Positions 33,576-42,458 of a stretch of 64,000 bases of DNA are shown piece by piece. Position 1 is the first letter of the stretch. Every line of letters begins with the position of its first letter. This stretch comes from Mesorhizobium amorphae (GTDB lineage Bacteria; Pseudomonadota; Alphaproteobacteria; Rhizobiales; Rhizobiaceae): the NCBI RefSeq assembly GCF_014843845.1, contig NZ_JHQS01000127.1, positions 30,795 through 94,794 on the forward strand. Direction: 5' to 3'. Under the pieces are notes generated by a model. That model was given only the letters and a program-made list of their open reading frames with translations, was not told the DNA's origin and made no database searches. Both the position numbers and the translations under genes were made by a program.

Positions 33576-33860
33576 ATGATCAAATCCGAACTTGTGCAGA
33601 TCATTGCCACGCGCAATCCGCATCTTTTCCTGCGCGACGTCGAAAACATCGTCGGCGCCATTTTCGACGAGATCACCGACGCCCTTGCCGAAGGCAACCG
33701 GGTCGAACTGCGCGGTTTCGGCGCTTTTTCGGTGAAAAACCGCCCCGCCCGCACCGGCCGCAACCCACGCACCGGCGAATCCGTCGAGGTCGAGGAGAAG
33801 TGGGTGCCGTTCTTCAAGACCGGCAAGGAGTTGCGTGAAAGGCTGAACGGCGGCAAATAG
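33576..33860 (+). CDS. ihfB: Integration host factor subunit beta
   Basis: 94 residues, normal length. The HU/IHF fold and the DNA-wrapping arm are visible: 'MIKSELVQIIATRNPHLF', 'VENIVGAIFDEITDAL', 'RVELRGFGAFSVKNRPARTGRNPRTG' (split here: 'LRGFGAFSVK', 'RTGRNPRTGE') and 'VPFFKTGKELRERLN'. It bends DNA as a heterodimer with IhfA. It commonly assists sigma-54 promoters, so it pairs functionally with rpoN in this window. Confidence 0.96.
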   Translation: MIKSELVQIIATRNPHLFLRDVENIVGAIFDEITDALAEGNRVELRGFGAFSVKNRPARTGRNPRTGESVEVEEKWVPFFKTGKELRERLNGGK

Positions 33861-33901
33861 GCGCCGCGCGGGGTCAACCCGGCCTTTCGACAGGAAACCT
33901 T

Positions 33902-34246
33902 ATGTTCAATCGCTTCATGCTCATCGTGGTCTTCGTGCCGCTGGCCGTCATCCTGATCGCGCTGGCCGTCGCCAACCGCGAACTGGTCGCCTTCACGCTG
34001 GATCCGTTCAATCCCGGCAACCCGGCGCTGACGCTCACGCTGCCCCTCTTCATCTTCCTGTTCCTGGCTCTCGCCGTCGGCATGGTCGTCGGCAGCCTGG
34101 CGACTTGGGTCAAGCAGGGCCGCTACCGCAAGCTGGCGCGCCAGCGCGGGGTCGAGGCCGAGAACCTGCGCCAGGCGGTCAGCCGCGCCCCTGCGGCGCC
34201 GCAAGGGCCGGCCCAAGGGACAGCGTTGCCGAAACCGACTGCCTGA
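33902..34246 (+). CDS. lapA: LapA-domain (DUF1049) inner-membrane protein
   Basis: 114 residues with two transmembrane helices (about 5-27 and 42-66) and the family sequence 'NRELVAFTLDPFNPGNPAL' between them. A basic cytoplasmic tail follows ('WVKQGRYRKLARQRG') with a Pro/Ala-rich end. LapA-type proteins act in LPS assembly control in enterobacteria; whether that holds here is unknown. It is 41 bp after ihfB, a common order. Confidence 0.85.
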   Translation: MFNRFMLIVVFVPLAVILIALAVANRELVAFTLDPFNPGNPALTLTLPLFIFLFLALAVGMVVGSLATWVKQGRYRKLARQRGVEAENLRQAVSRAPAAPQGPAQGTALPKPTA

Positions 34247-34283
34247 AGCACGGTTTGGTGCCTTTCGCTCCACGGAGTTTTTC

Positions 34284-35252
34284 ATGCTGACCATTTCGGC
34301 CGCCGAGGTCGATCATGCCCTGAGCTTCAAGGGACTGGTCGAGACGTTGCGCAGTGCCTTTCGCGACGGCGCAGTGCAGCCGGTCCGTCACCATCACACC
34401 ATCGAACGGCCCGATGGTGCGGCCTCTACGTTGCTGCTGATGCCGGCCTGGACCGATTTCAACGCTGCCGGCACCTCGGCGGGCGGCCATATCGGCGTCA
34501 AGATCGTCACCGTGTCGCCCGACAACAACGCCATCGGCAAACCCGCGGTGATGGGGCTTTATCTCCTGCTCGATGGCGCGACCGGTGAGCCCGAGGCCAT
34601 GATCGACGGCCAGCGGCTGACGCAGTGGCGCACCGCCTGCGCCTCGGCGCTGGCCGCGTCCTACCTCGCCCGCGAGGATGCGTCGCGGCTGCTGGTGGTC
34701 GGCGCCGGCGCGCTGTCGCCGTTCCTCGCCAAGGCGCACTCGGCGGTGCGGCCGATCAAGACCATCCGCATCTGGAACCGCACGCCGGCCAATGCCGAAA
34801 AGGTCGCGGCTGAATTGCGCGCGGAGGGTTTCCCGGCCAGCGCCGCCGGCGATCTCGACGCCGAACTCGGCGAGGCCGACATTGTCTCGTCGGCGACCAT
34901 CACGACGGCGCCGCTGATCAGGGGCGCACTGTTGCGGCCGGGAGCCCATGTCGACCTGGTTGGCGGCTTCACACCAACGATGCGCGAAAGCGACGACGAG
35001 GCGATTGCGCGCGCCCGCGTCTATGTCGACACCCGCGCCGGCGCCACCAAGGAAGCGGGCGATATCGTCCAGCCGCTGGCCTCCGGCGTGCTGAAACCGG
35101 AAGCCATCGTCGCCGACCTGCATGAACTGGCCCGCGGTGAGAGGCAGGGCCGGCAGAGCGCTGATGAGATCACGCTGTTCAAATCGGTCGGCGCAGCCCT
35201 CGAGGACCTCGCCGCCGGCATCGCCGTCTACAAGGCGCTCAAGCTGACGTGA
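34284..35252 (+). CDS. Ornithine cyclodeaminase / mu-crystallin family protein
   Basis: 322 residues. A Rossmann NAD(P) site with 'LLVVGAGALSPFLAKAH' (GAGxLS form) is followed by 'IRIWNRTPANAEKVAAEL'. The family's substrate-side patterns 'GVKIVTVSPDNNAIGKPAV' and 'LDGATGEPEAMIDGQRLTQWRTACASALAA' (split by eye) are clear. Members deaminate ornithine to proline or reduce ketimines or form opine-like products; the exact reaction is uncertain. It lies 37 bp after the LapA-like gene. Confidence 0.88.
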   Translation: MLTISAAEVDHALSFKGLVETLRSAFRDGAVQPVRHHHTIERPDGAASTLLLMPAWTDFNAAGTSAGGHIGVKIVTVSPDNNAIGKPAVMGLYLLLDGATGEPEAMIDGQRLTQWRTACASALAASYLAREDASRLLVVGAGALSPFLAKAHSAVRPIKTIRIWNRTPANAEKVAAELRAEGFPASAAGDLDAELGEADIVSSATITTAPLIRGALLRPGAHVDLVGGFTPTMRESDDEAIARARVYVDTRAGATKEAGDIVQPLASGVLKPEAIVADLHELARGERQGRQSADEITLFKSVGAALEDLAAGIAVYKALKLT

Positions 35253-35455
35253 GTAAGGAAATAGGGCAGTAAGGCAGGAGGGAGCCGAACTAACCTACTG
35301 CCCTACTGCTTGCCAGACATCGACGCAGATTTGCCTGTTTCTTCAGGCGAGGTCCATTGCGGGCAGCACAAATGGCGTCCACGCCTGCCCGGACCATTTT
35401 GTTGCGAAGCCGGTGGCCCTATGTCAAAAGCGGCCTGCCATTCCGGAGACCTTTC

Positions 35456-36547
35456 TTGAAATCCTTTCGCGACCGAAACCGCGACAACCGCCCGCGCCAG
35501 CCTGCGAGATCCGGGACGGAGCAGTCACGCCCACGCGACGGCGGTCATCCGGTCAAGCCGTCGCCAAAGCCTGACGAAAGAAACGAGATACGAGCGCAGG
35601 ACCGGTCCGAACCGAAGCCCACACCGCGCATCCTTGCCCGCCGCGACGGCGTCTTGCCTGCCGAACGGCTGCCGCTGATCCTCGAAGTTGCGCCCAATGC
35701 CGATTATGCCCTTCTCGACAGCGGCGCTGGCCAAAAACTCGAGCAATATGGCCCCTATCGCATCGTGCGGCCCGAGGGCCAGGCGATCTGGCAGAAGGCG
35801 CTGCCGGCGAAGGACTGGGACCGCGCCGACGCCATCTTCACCGGTGACACCGACGAGGAAGGCATCGGCCGCTGGCGCTTCCCGCGAACGCCGCTCGGCG
35901 AGACCTGGCCGATGAAGCATGACGGCATCGACTATCTCGGCCGCTTCACCTCGTTTCGCCATGTCGGCGTGTTTCCCGAGCAGGCCTCGCACTGGGACCA
36001 CATGGCCGGCCTGATCGCGGCGGCGAAGCGGCCGGTCAAGGTGCTGAACCTGTTCGGCTACACCGGGCTTGCCTCCCTGGTAGCGGCCCGCGCCGGCGCC
36101 GAAGTCACCCATGTCGATGCCTCCAAGAAGGCGATCGGCTGGGCCCGCGAGAACCAGGAGATGGCCGGGCTCGGCAACAAGCCGATCCGCTGGATCGTCG
36201 ACGACGCGGTGAAATTCGCCGAGCGTGAGGAGCGCCGCGGCAGCTGCTACGACATCGTCCTGTTCGACCCGCCCGCCTATGGCCGCGGTCCCAAGGGCGA
36301 GGTCTGGCAATTGTTCGAGGACCTGCCTGGGCTGACCGACCTCTGCCGCGCGATCCTGACGCCGAAGCCGCTCACCGTGGTGCTGACCGCCTATTCGATC
36401 CGCGCCTCCTTCTTCGCCATCCACGCACTGATGCGCGACACATTTGCCGGCATGGGCGGCACGGTCGAATCCGGCGAACTGATCATCCGCGAGAAATCGG
36501 CCGGCCGGGCGCTGTCGACGTCGCTGTTCTCGCGCTGGGTGGCCTGA
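35456..36547 (+). CDS. Class I SAM-dependent methyltransferase (RlmI-like, COG1092 type)
   Basis: 363 residues if the TTG at 35456 is used; GGAG lies seven bases before it. Longer ATG starts at 35357 or 35372 lack a ribosome-binding site. The basic, Pro-rich N-terminus (about 60 residues) may bind RNA. The catalytic domain has motif I 'VLNLFGYTGLASLVAA', 'VTHVDASKKAIGWARENQ', and motif IV 'IVLFDPPAYGRGPKGE'. It most likely methylates rRNA cytosine or guanine. Its stop touches the start of the TrmH-family gene. Confidence 0.85.
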   Translation: MKSFRDRNRDNRPRQPARSGTEQSRPRDGGHPVKPSPKPDERNEIRAQDRSEPKPTPRILARRDGVLPAERLPLILEVAPNADYALLDSGAGQKLEQYGPYRIVRPEGQAIWQKALPAKDWDRADAIFTGDTDEEGIGRWRFPRTPLGETWPMKHDGIDYLGRFTSFRHVGVFPEQASHWDHMAGLIAAAKRPVKVLNLFGYTGLASLVAARAGAEVTHVDASKKAIGWARENQEMAGLGNKPIRWIVDDAVKFAEREERRGSCYDIVLFDPPAYGRGPKGEVWQLFEDLPGLTDLCRAILTPKPLTVVLTAYSIRASFFAIHALMRDTFAGMGGTVESGELIIREKSAGRALSTSLFSRWVA

Positions 36548-37405
36548 ATGAGCGAGCGGCACGCAGGCGCGCCAGGGCAGGTCAAGGAAGTCACCAGCCT
36601 CGCCAATCCGCTGGTCAAGGACATCAAGGCGCTCGCCTTGAAGAAATTCCGCGACCAGCAGAATGCCTTCATGGCCGAGGGCCTGAAGCTGGTCATCGAC
36701 GCGCTCGACCTCGGCTGGTCGATCAAGACGCTGATCTTCGCCAAGGCAGGGCGCGGCAATGCGGCGGTCGAAAAGGTCGCGGCGCGCACCGTCGCCGCCG
36801 GCGGCACCGTGCTCGAAGTTTCCGAAAAGGTGCTGACGGCGATTACCCGCCGCGACAATCCGCAAATGGTGGTCGGCGTCTTTGCCCAGAAACTCCTGCC
36901 GCTGAAGGACATCCGCGCCAGGGACGGCGATGTCTGGGTGGCGCTCGACCGGGTGCGCGACCCCGGTAATCTCGGGACCGTCATCCGCACCGTCGATGCC
37001 GTCGGCGCCAAGGGCGTCATCCTGGTCGGCGAAACCACCGATCCGTTCTCCGTCGAGACGGTGCGCGCCACCATGGGCTCGATCTTCGCCGTGCCTGTGG
37101 CCAAGGCGACGCCCGAAGCCTTCCTCGCCTGGCGAAAGAGCTTTTCCGGCCTCGTCGCCGGAACGCATCTGAAGGGCGCGGTCGACTACCGCTCGGTCGA
37201 TTTCTCCAGGAGCCCGGTGCTGCTGTTGATGGGTAACGAGCAACAGGGCCTGCCCGACAGCCTGGCCGAAAGCTGCGACCGGTTGCTCAGGATCCCGCAG
37301 GCCGGCCGCGCCGATTCGCTCAACCTCGCTGTGGCGACGGGCGTCATGCTGTTCGAGATCCGGCGCGGCGCGCTGAAGCTGGGGCTGGAGGACACCAAAT
37401 CGTGA
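36548..37405 (+). CDS. TrmH/SpoU family RNA 2'-O-methyltransferase
   Basis: 285 residues. An N-terminal substrate-binding domain ('NPLVKDIKALALKKFRDQ', 'FMAEGLKLVIDAL') is followed by the SPOUT knot: motif 1 'VALDRVRDPGNLGTVIRT', motif 2 'LLLMGNEQQGLPDSL' and motif 3 'PQAGRADSLNLAVATGVMLFE'. It methylates ribose in rRNA or tRNA. It starts right at the stop of the upstream methyltransferase gene and overlaps lspA by four bases. Confidence 0.92.
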   Translation: MSERHAGAPGQVKEVTSLANPLVKDIKALALKKFRDQQNAFMAEGLKLVIDALDLGWSIKTLIFAKAGRGNAAVEKVAARTVAAGGTVLEVSEKVLTAITRRDNPQMVVGVFAQKLLPLKDIRARDGDVWVALDRVRDPGNLGTVIRTVDAVGAKGVILVGETTDPFSVETVRATMGSIFAVPVAKATPEAFLAWRKSFSGLVAGTHLKGAVDYRSVDFSRSPVLLLMGNEQQGLPDSLAESCDRLLRIPQAGRADSLNLAVATGVMLFEIRRGALKLGLEDTKS

Positions 37406-37890
37406 AGTCATGGTCCCCCTATGCCGTGCTGGTCGTCGTCGCCATCGGGCTCGACCAGTGGATAAAACAACTGGTCGAGACCGGCCTCTCCTTTCAGGAG
37501 AAGGTCGACCTGGTACCGTTCCTGGCGCTCTTTCGCACCTACAACACCGGTATCGCCTTCTCGATGTTCTCGTCCTTCGGCGACACCGGCCTGGTGGTCA
37601 TTGCCGCCCTCGTCGTCGCCTTCGTGCTCTATCTCGCGACGCGCACGCCGGCCGGCCATGTCCTTTCCCGCACCGGCTTTGCCTTGATCATCGGCGGCGC
37701 GCTCGGCAATCTGATCGACCGCGCCGTCTATGGCCACGTCATCGACTACATATTGTTCCACACGCCGGTTTGGTCCTTCGCCGTCTTCAACCTCGCCGAC
37801 GCCTTCATCTCGGTTGGCGCAGCACTGGTCGTCTTCGACGAACTGATCGGCTGGCGGCGCGAAGCCAAGCCCCAGGGGCCGGACGCCTGA
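37402..37890 (+). CDS. lspA: Lipoprotein signal peptidase (signal peptidase II)
   Basis: 162 residues from a GTG at 37402 overlapping the TrmH-family stop (GTGA). Four transmembrane helices; the catalytic Asp pair is in 'GALGNLIDRAVYGHVIDY' and 'FNLADAFISVG', the conserved Asn in 'YNTGIAFSMF'. It cuts the signal peptide of diacylglyceryl-modified prolipoproteins in the inner membrane. Third gene of a three-gene operon with the RNA methyltransferases. Confidence 0.96.
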   Translation: MKSWSPYAVLVVVAIGLDQWIKQLVETGLSFQEKVDLVPFLALFRTYNTGIAFSMFSSFGDTGLVVIAALVVAFVLYLATRTPAGHVLSRTGFALIIGGALGNLIDRAVYGHVIDYILFHTPVWSFAVFNLADAFISVGAALVVFDELIGWRREAKPQGPDA

Positions 37891-37969
37891 ACGCCCGACT
37901 CGCTTGAAAGATTGACCTCGCCGGGCCGTCGCCGCACAGTCCGCGCATCGCAATTTCGAGGAGAAAAAA

Positions 37970-38965
37970 GTGTCCGAAACCTTCAAAGCCATCCTCGTTT
38001 CCCGCGACGCAGAGAAAAAGCAGTCGGTGGCGGTGACCGACCTAACCGAGACCGAGCTGATGGAAGGCGACGTCACCGTCGCGGTCGAAGCGACGACGGT
38101 CAACTATAAGGATGGGCTGGCCATCACCGGCAAGGCGCCGGTCATCCGGCGCTGGCCGCTGGTGCCGGGCATCGATTTCGCCGGCACCGTCGTCTCCTCG
38201 TCCCATGCCGACTGGCGCGAGGGCTACAAGGTCATTCTAAACGGCTGGGGCGTCGGCGAGACGCATTTCGGCGCTTACGCCGGTCGCGCCCGCGTCAACG
38301 GCGACTGGCTGGTGCCGCTGCCTGAGGGCATGAGCCCGCATGATGCGATGGCGGTCGGCACGGCAGGCTATACCGCCATGCTCTGCGTTATCGCGCTCGA
38401 AAGGCACGGTATCGTGCCCGATCGTGGCCCGGTGGTGGTGACGGGTGCTGCCGGCGGCGTCGGCTCGGTCGCGGTCTCGCTCCTGTCCAGCCTCGGCTAC
38501 CATGTCATCGCCTCGACCGGCCGTAATGCCGAAAGCCCCTATCTGATCGATCTCGGGGCTGCCGAAGTGATCTCGCGCGATGAGCTTGCCCAGCCGGCAA
38601 AGCCGCTGGCCAAGGAGCGCTGGGCCGGCGGCGTCGACGCGGTCGGCAGCCATACGCTGGCCAACGTGCTGTCGATGACGTCCTATGGCGGCGCGGTTGC
38701 CGCCTGCGGGTTGGCCGGCGGCATGGACCTGCCGGCGAGCGTCGCACCCTTCATCCTGCGCGGCGTCTCATTGCTCGGCATCGATTCGGTCATGGCGCCT
38801 AAGCCGGTCCGACTCGAGGCATGGCGCCGTATCGGCACCGATCTCGACCATAAGAAGCTCGCCACGCTGTCCACGACCATCGGTTTCGATGGTATTGTCG
38901 CGGCCGCGCGCGACATCGTCGACGGCAAGATCAGGGGCCGCGTCGTGGTCGACATGCAGCGCTGA
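37970..38965 (+). CDS. Acryloyl-CoA reductase (AcuI/YhdH)-type MDR oxidoreductase
   Basis: 331 residues from a GTG at 37970 with GAGGAG upstream. 'TVNYKDGLAITGKAPVIRRWPLVPGIDFAG' in pieces ('NYKDGLAITG', 'PLVPGIDFAGTV') is the AcuI/YhdH signature. The NADPH fold carries 'VTGAAGGVGSVAVSLL' and 'VIASTGR'. 'GAAEVISRDEL' and 'RWAGGVDAVGSHTLAN' are also typical. It reduces acryloyl-CoA or other short enoyl/enone substrates with NADPH. No zinc-binding Cys set, as expected. Confidence 0.9.
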   Translation: MSETFKAILVSRDAEKKQSVAVTDLTETELMEGDVTVAVEATTVNYKDGLAITGKAPVIRRWPLVPGIDFAGTVVSSSHADWREGYKVILNGWGVGETHFGAYAGRARVNGDWLVPLPEGMSPHDAMAVGTAGYTAMLCVIALERHGIVPDRGPVVVTGAAGGVGSVAVSLLSSLGYHVIASTGRNAESPYLIDLGAAEVISRDELAQPAKPLAKERWAGGVDAVGSHTLANVLSMTSYGGAVAACGLAGGMDLPASVAPFILRGVSLLGIDSVMAPKPVRLEAWRRIGTDLDHKKLATLSTTIGFDGIVAAARDIVDGKIRGRVVVDMQR

Positions 38966-39045
38966 CAAGGCAAAACGGCGCGACCGCTAAAATTCGAACG
39001 ATCCGCCGCAATCTTCCATAATCTCTCTATGGCAAGGCTTTCCGC

Positions 39046-41337
39046 ATGATCGCGGAATCCGGCATCAGAGCTCCGGGCAGTGCCGAAGGCGTCGACGGGC
39101 CAGGCCCCGAGGCGCCAAAGCGGCTGCTTGTCGCACCGCCGCCGCTGGCACCCGCATCGCCGCCGGCCAACCCCGAAGGCCTGCCCTTCCTGACCATCGT
39201 CGCCACCGCCGTGTTGGCTGGACTGGCTCACCTGACCGGCGCACCGATCTTCGTCACCATCGGTTTGCTGGCGACCGGCCTGGCCGGTCTCGGCATGCAC
39301 CTGCGAGCCAAGCGCAATGAACGCCGCACGGCGGCCCTGCTCGACGAGACCGCCGCCCGCAGCCGCGCCGAGATCGAGACGCTGGCCGACCGCATGTGGG
39401 AGATGCAGGAGAGCGAGGAGCGCTTCCGCGGGCTGATCGACGCACTCGGCGATCTCGTTGTCCATCGCGATCGCGACGGCAACATCGTCTTTGCCAACAA
39501 GGTTTTCGCCGATCTCGTCGAGATCGACCAGCGGCACCTTGCCGGCAAGACCTTGTCCGAGCTTGGCATCGATGTCGGCATCGTTCCCGACGCCGCCTTC
39601 TCGGATCACGACTGCCTGAGTTCCACCGACGTCGCAATTCGCACGCCGAGCGGCCCGCGCTGGTTTTCATGGATCGAGCTGTCGGTACGCGACAAGGACA
39701 ACGGCGCCGTCTCGCATCGCGCGATCGCCCGCGACATCACCGCACGCAAGCGCGCCGAATCCTCGCTGATCACCGCCCGCGAGCGGGCCGAATATGCCAG
39801 CCAGGCGAAGTCGCGCTTCCTGGCCACCGTCAGCCACGAGATCCGCACGCCGATGAACGGCATCATGGGCATGGCCAAGCTCCTGGTCGACACCGATCTG
39901 TCGCCCGAGCAGCGGACCTATGTCGGCGCCGTCTCGACCTCGGCCAGCGCCCTGCTGGCGCTGATCGAGGACCTGCTCGACTATTCCAAGATCGAGGCCG
40001 GCCGTTTCGACCCGGAACCGCAGCCGACATCGCTGCGCGAGATCGCCGACAACATCATCGAACTCATGGCGGCGCGCGCCTTCGGCAAGAACATCGGGCT
40101 TGGCTGCCATGTCGAGCTCGACGTGCCGCAGATGATCACCGCCGATCCCGGCCGGGTGCGCCAGGTGCTGCTCAACCTCATCGGCAACGCCATCAAGTTC
40201 ACCGACACCGGCGGCGTGCTGGTGAGCGTGGCGCGGGCGCGCACCGAGACCACCGACCGTATCTGTTTCACCGTCACCGACACCGGTCCCGGCCTGCGCG
40301 AGGAAGACATGGAACGCATCTTCGAGGAGTTCGAGCAGTCCGACGGCACCTCGACCCGGGTGCATGGCGGCGCTGGCCTCGGCCTCGCCATCTCAAGGCG
40401 CCTGGTCAATGCCATGGGCGGCTCGATCTCGGTGTCGAGCCGGCTTGGCGAGGGATCCGAATTCGTCTTCGAGCTCCCCGCCACTGCGGCAACCGAGCCG
40501 CCGCAGAACCGGCAAAGCATCCTGGCCGGCCGCCGTGCCGTGATCGTTTCGAAGAACGCCATCGAGGCGGACGCCATCGCCCGCACCATCCGCGCCCATG
40601 GCGGCGCGGTCGATCTGGCGACCACGCTTGCCCAGGCGACACCTTTCGCCGCCGGCTGCGACGTGCTGCTGGTCGATGCGGCGATGGAAAACAGCGATGG
40701 ACGCCTGCTCAAGCGCTTGCGCCAGAACGGCTTTGCCGATTGCGAGGCGATCACGCTGATCGCGCCGACCGATCGCGGCATGCTTGGCGAGTTCCGCGCC
40801 AATGGCTATGCCACCTTCCTGGCCAGGCCGGTGCGCGGCGAGACGCTGCTGCGCGTGCTGTTGACCAGCCATGCGCCGGTCCTGCCCCAGCCGAAATCGG
40901 ACAAGCACGGCGCCCCGCCCGTGCGTGCCGGCGCTGGCCGCCGTGAGCACGGCCTGTCGGTGCTGATCGCCGAAGACAACGACATCAACGCCATGCTTGC
41001 CCGCGCCACGCTTCTCAAGGCCGGGCACCGCGTCAAGGTGGTCGGCAACGGCAAGGCCGCCGTCGAGGCGATCACCGATGCGGGGCTCAAGCACCGCTTC
41101 GACGTGGTGCTGATGGACCTGCATATGCCGGTCATGGACGGGCTGGACGCGATAGCCGCCATCCGCCGCCATGAAGAAGAGATGGCCGTGCCGCCGGTTC
41201 CGATCATGGTGCTGTCGGCCGATAGCCAGGAAAAGACCCGTCACGCGGTGCTCGCCCACGGCGCCAGCGGCTTCGTCACCAAGCCTCTCGACCCCGACGC
41301 CCTGGTCCATGCCGTCGAGGGTCAGGTCGCGGCCTGA
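39046..41337 (+). CDS. Hybrid sensor histidine kinase with PAS and two receiver-like domains
   Basis: 763 residues. Two helices near residues 47-85, PAS domain (about 125-245), HisKA with the phospho-His in 'TVSHEIRTPMNGIMG' (about 262), HATPase ('LLNLIGNAIKFTDTGG', 'DTGPGLREED', 'GGAGLGLAISR'). Two receiver-like domains follow. The first lacks the acidic pair ('VIVSKNAIEA') and has Arg for Lys in 'LARPVRG', so it is probably a pseudo-receiver. The second is intact ('IAEDNDINAMLA', Asp in 'LMDLHMPVMDG' near 690, 'VTKPLDPD'). It may act through a phosphorelay with an unlinked HPt protein. Located just before olsB. Confidence 0.92.
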   Translation: MIAESGIRAPGSAEGVDGPGPEAPKRLLVAPPPLAPASPPANPEGLPFLTIVATAVLAGLAHLTGAPIFVTIGLLATGLAGLGMHLRAKRNERRTAALLDETAARSRAEIETLADRMWEMQESEERFRGLIDALGDLVVHRDRDGNIVFANKVFADLVEIDQRHLAGKTLSELGIDVGIVPDAAFSDHDCLSSTDVAIRTPSGPRWFSWIELSVRDKDNGAVSHRAIARDITARKRAESSLITARERAEYASQAKSRFLATVSHEIRTPMNGIMGMAKLLVDTDLSPEQRTYVGAVSTSASALLALIEDLLDYSKIEAGRFDPEPQPTSLREIADNIIELMAARAFGKNIGLGCHVELDVPQMITADPGRVRQVLLNLIGNAIKFTDTGGVLVSVARARTETTDRICFTVTDTGPGLREEDMERIFEEFEQSDGTSTRVHGGAGLGLAISRRLVNAMGGSISVSSRLGEGSEFVFELPATAATEPPQNRQSILAGRRAVIVSKNAIEADAIARTIRAHGGAVDLATTLAQATPFAAGCDVLLVDAAMENSDGRLLKRLRQNGFADCEAITLIAPTDRGMLGEFRANGYATFLARPVRGETLLRVLLTSHAPVLPQPKSDKHGAPPVRAGAGRREHGLSVLIAEDNDINAMLARATLLKAGHRVKVVGNGKAAVEAITDAGLKHRFDVVLMDLHMPVMDGLDAIAAIRRHEEEMAVPPVPIMVLSADSQEKTRHAVLAHGASGFVTKPLDPDALVHAVEGQVAA

Positions 41338-41430
41338 CGCCCGCATCGGCTGTCTCTCATCACGTAAACGTAGCCGGTTGACCGTATTCGCCAGCCGACG
41401 AAGTATTGCCCGTCGCGCCGTATCACGGTA

Positions 41431-41448
41431 CTGTCACAATCCTGTTGC
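41431..41448 (+). promoter_or_regulatory. Partial Pho-box-like direct repeat upstream of olsB
   Basis: CTGTCAC (41431-41437), AATC, CTGTTGC (41442-41448): two CTGT-containing half-sites with the 11-bp period of PhoB sites (consensus CTGTCAT-N4-CTGTCAT). The first half matches six of seven bases and the second four. It lies 52-69 bp upstream of the GTG. Phosphate-starvation induction of ornithine lipid synthesis is known in rhizobia. Confidence 0.45.
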
Positions 41449-41499
41449 ACCTACACCGTATCCCCGTGCCAAGAGGGATGGCTCGAAGGAGAATCACTC

Positions 41500-42387
41500 G
41501 TGCATACAGTTATGCCTGAATGTGACACTCGGCCGAACGCCGGCGGCGCCATGCTCGCCGCGCGGACCGCCGATGCCGTCGCAACTGGGGCACCTCTGGG
41601 CCGTATCGGCAATCTCGAAGTGCGGTTGGCCCGCAATGCGGCCGAAATCGCCGCCGCGCAGGAAGTGCGCTACCGGGTATTCTATGACGAGCTTGGCGCC
41701 AGGAAGGATCTGTTCCAGGCGCAGGATCGTCGCGACGCCGACCGTTTCGACCCGCTCTGCGATCATCTGCTCGTCCTCGACACTTCGCTTGCCGGCCCCG
41801 AGCACCGCCGCATCGTCGGCACCTACCGGCTGCTGCGGCAGGAAATCGCGGCGACGGCCGGCGGCTTCTATTCCGAAGGCGAGTTCGAACTGACCAAGCT
41901 GATCGCCCGCCACCCCGGCCAGCGCTTCCTCGAACTCGGCCGCTCCTGCGTCCTGCCGCAATATCGCTCCAAGCGCACCATCGAGGCGCTGTGGCAAGGC
42001 ATCTGGGCATATATCAACCATTACGGCATCGGCGTGATGACCGGCTGCGCCTCGTTCCATGGCGTCGTGCCGGCGGCGCATGCCGAGGCGCTCACCTATC
42101 TTGCCCATCACTGCCGCACCGACTCGGCCTGGGATGTCCGGGCAGTCGCCGGCCGCTACTGCTCGATGGACCTGATGCCGATCGAGGCAGTCAACGCCAA
42201 GGCGGCGATCGCGGCGATGCCGCCGCTGGTCAAGGGCTATTTGCGCGTCGGCGCCCGCATCGGCGACGGCTGCGTCATCGATCACGAATTCTCGACCGTC
42301 GACGTGTTCGTGGTCATGCCGGTCAAGGAGATCGGCGCCCGCTACGTCAACTACTATGGCGGGGAAGCCCAGCGCTTCGCGGCGTGA
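41500..42387 (+). CDS. olsB: OlsB ornithine-acyl-ACP N-acyltransferase
   Basis: 295 residues from a GTG at 41500 after GAAGGAGAATCACTC. OlsB/haemolysin-like GNAT signatures: 'LEVRLARNAAEIAAAQEVRYRVFYDE' in pieces ('VRLARNAAEIAAAQ', 'RYRVFYDELGA'), 'FDPLCDHLLVLD', 'ELGRSCVLPQYRSKRTIEALW' (split) and 'MTGCASFHGVVP'. It transfers a 3-hydroxyacyl chain from ACP to ornithine, giving lyso-ornithine lipid for membranes. OlsA is not in this window. Confidence 0.92.
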   Translation: MHTVMPECDTRPNAGGAMLAARTADAVATGAPLGRIGNLEVRLARNAAEIAAAQEVRYRVFYDELGARKDLFQAQDRRDADRFDPLCDHLLVLDTSLAGPEHRRIVGTYRLLRQEIAATAGGFYSEGEFELTKLIARHPGQRFLELGRSCVLPQYRSKRTIEALWQGIWAYINHYGIGVMTGCASFHGVVPAAHAEALTYLAHHCRTDSAWDVRAVAGRYCSMDLMPIEAVNAKAAIAAMPPLVKGYLRVGARIGDGCVIDHEFSTVDVFVVMPVKEIGARYVNYYGGEAQRFAA

Positions 42388-42417
42388 TTCGAGTGAGTAG
42401 TGAAACCGTTCCTCCTA

Positions 42418-42445
42418 CTACTGACTACTGACTACTGACTACTGA
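42418..42445. repeat. Tandem heptanucleotide repeat (4 x CTACTGA)
   Basis: Four perfect copies of CTACTGA at 42418-42445, between olsB and the convergent TRIC-channel gene. Flanking sequence contains looser TAGTGA-type words, and similar words occur at 43090-43130. It may be slippage-prone; no function is evident. Confidence 0.85.
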
Positions 42446-42458
42446 TTATTCACTCCTC

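Noticed and set aside
35525..37411. Minus-strand open frame of 628 codons covering two methyltransferase genes
   Set aside because: It spans two real genes with SAM and SPOUT motifs and their junction, and its translation is compositionally biased without conserved motifs.
42418..42445. Tandem repeat considered as a small CRISPR array
   Set aside because: Units are only 7 bases with no spacers, and no cas genes are present; it is a simple heptanucleotide tandem repeat.
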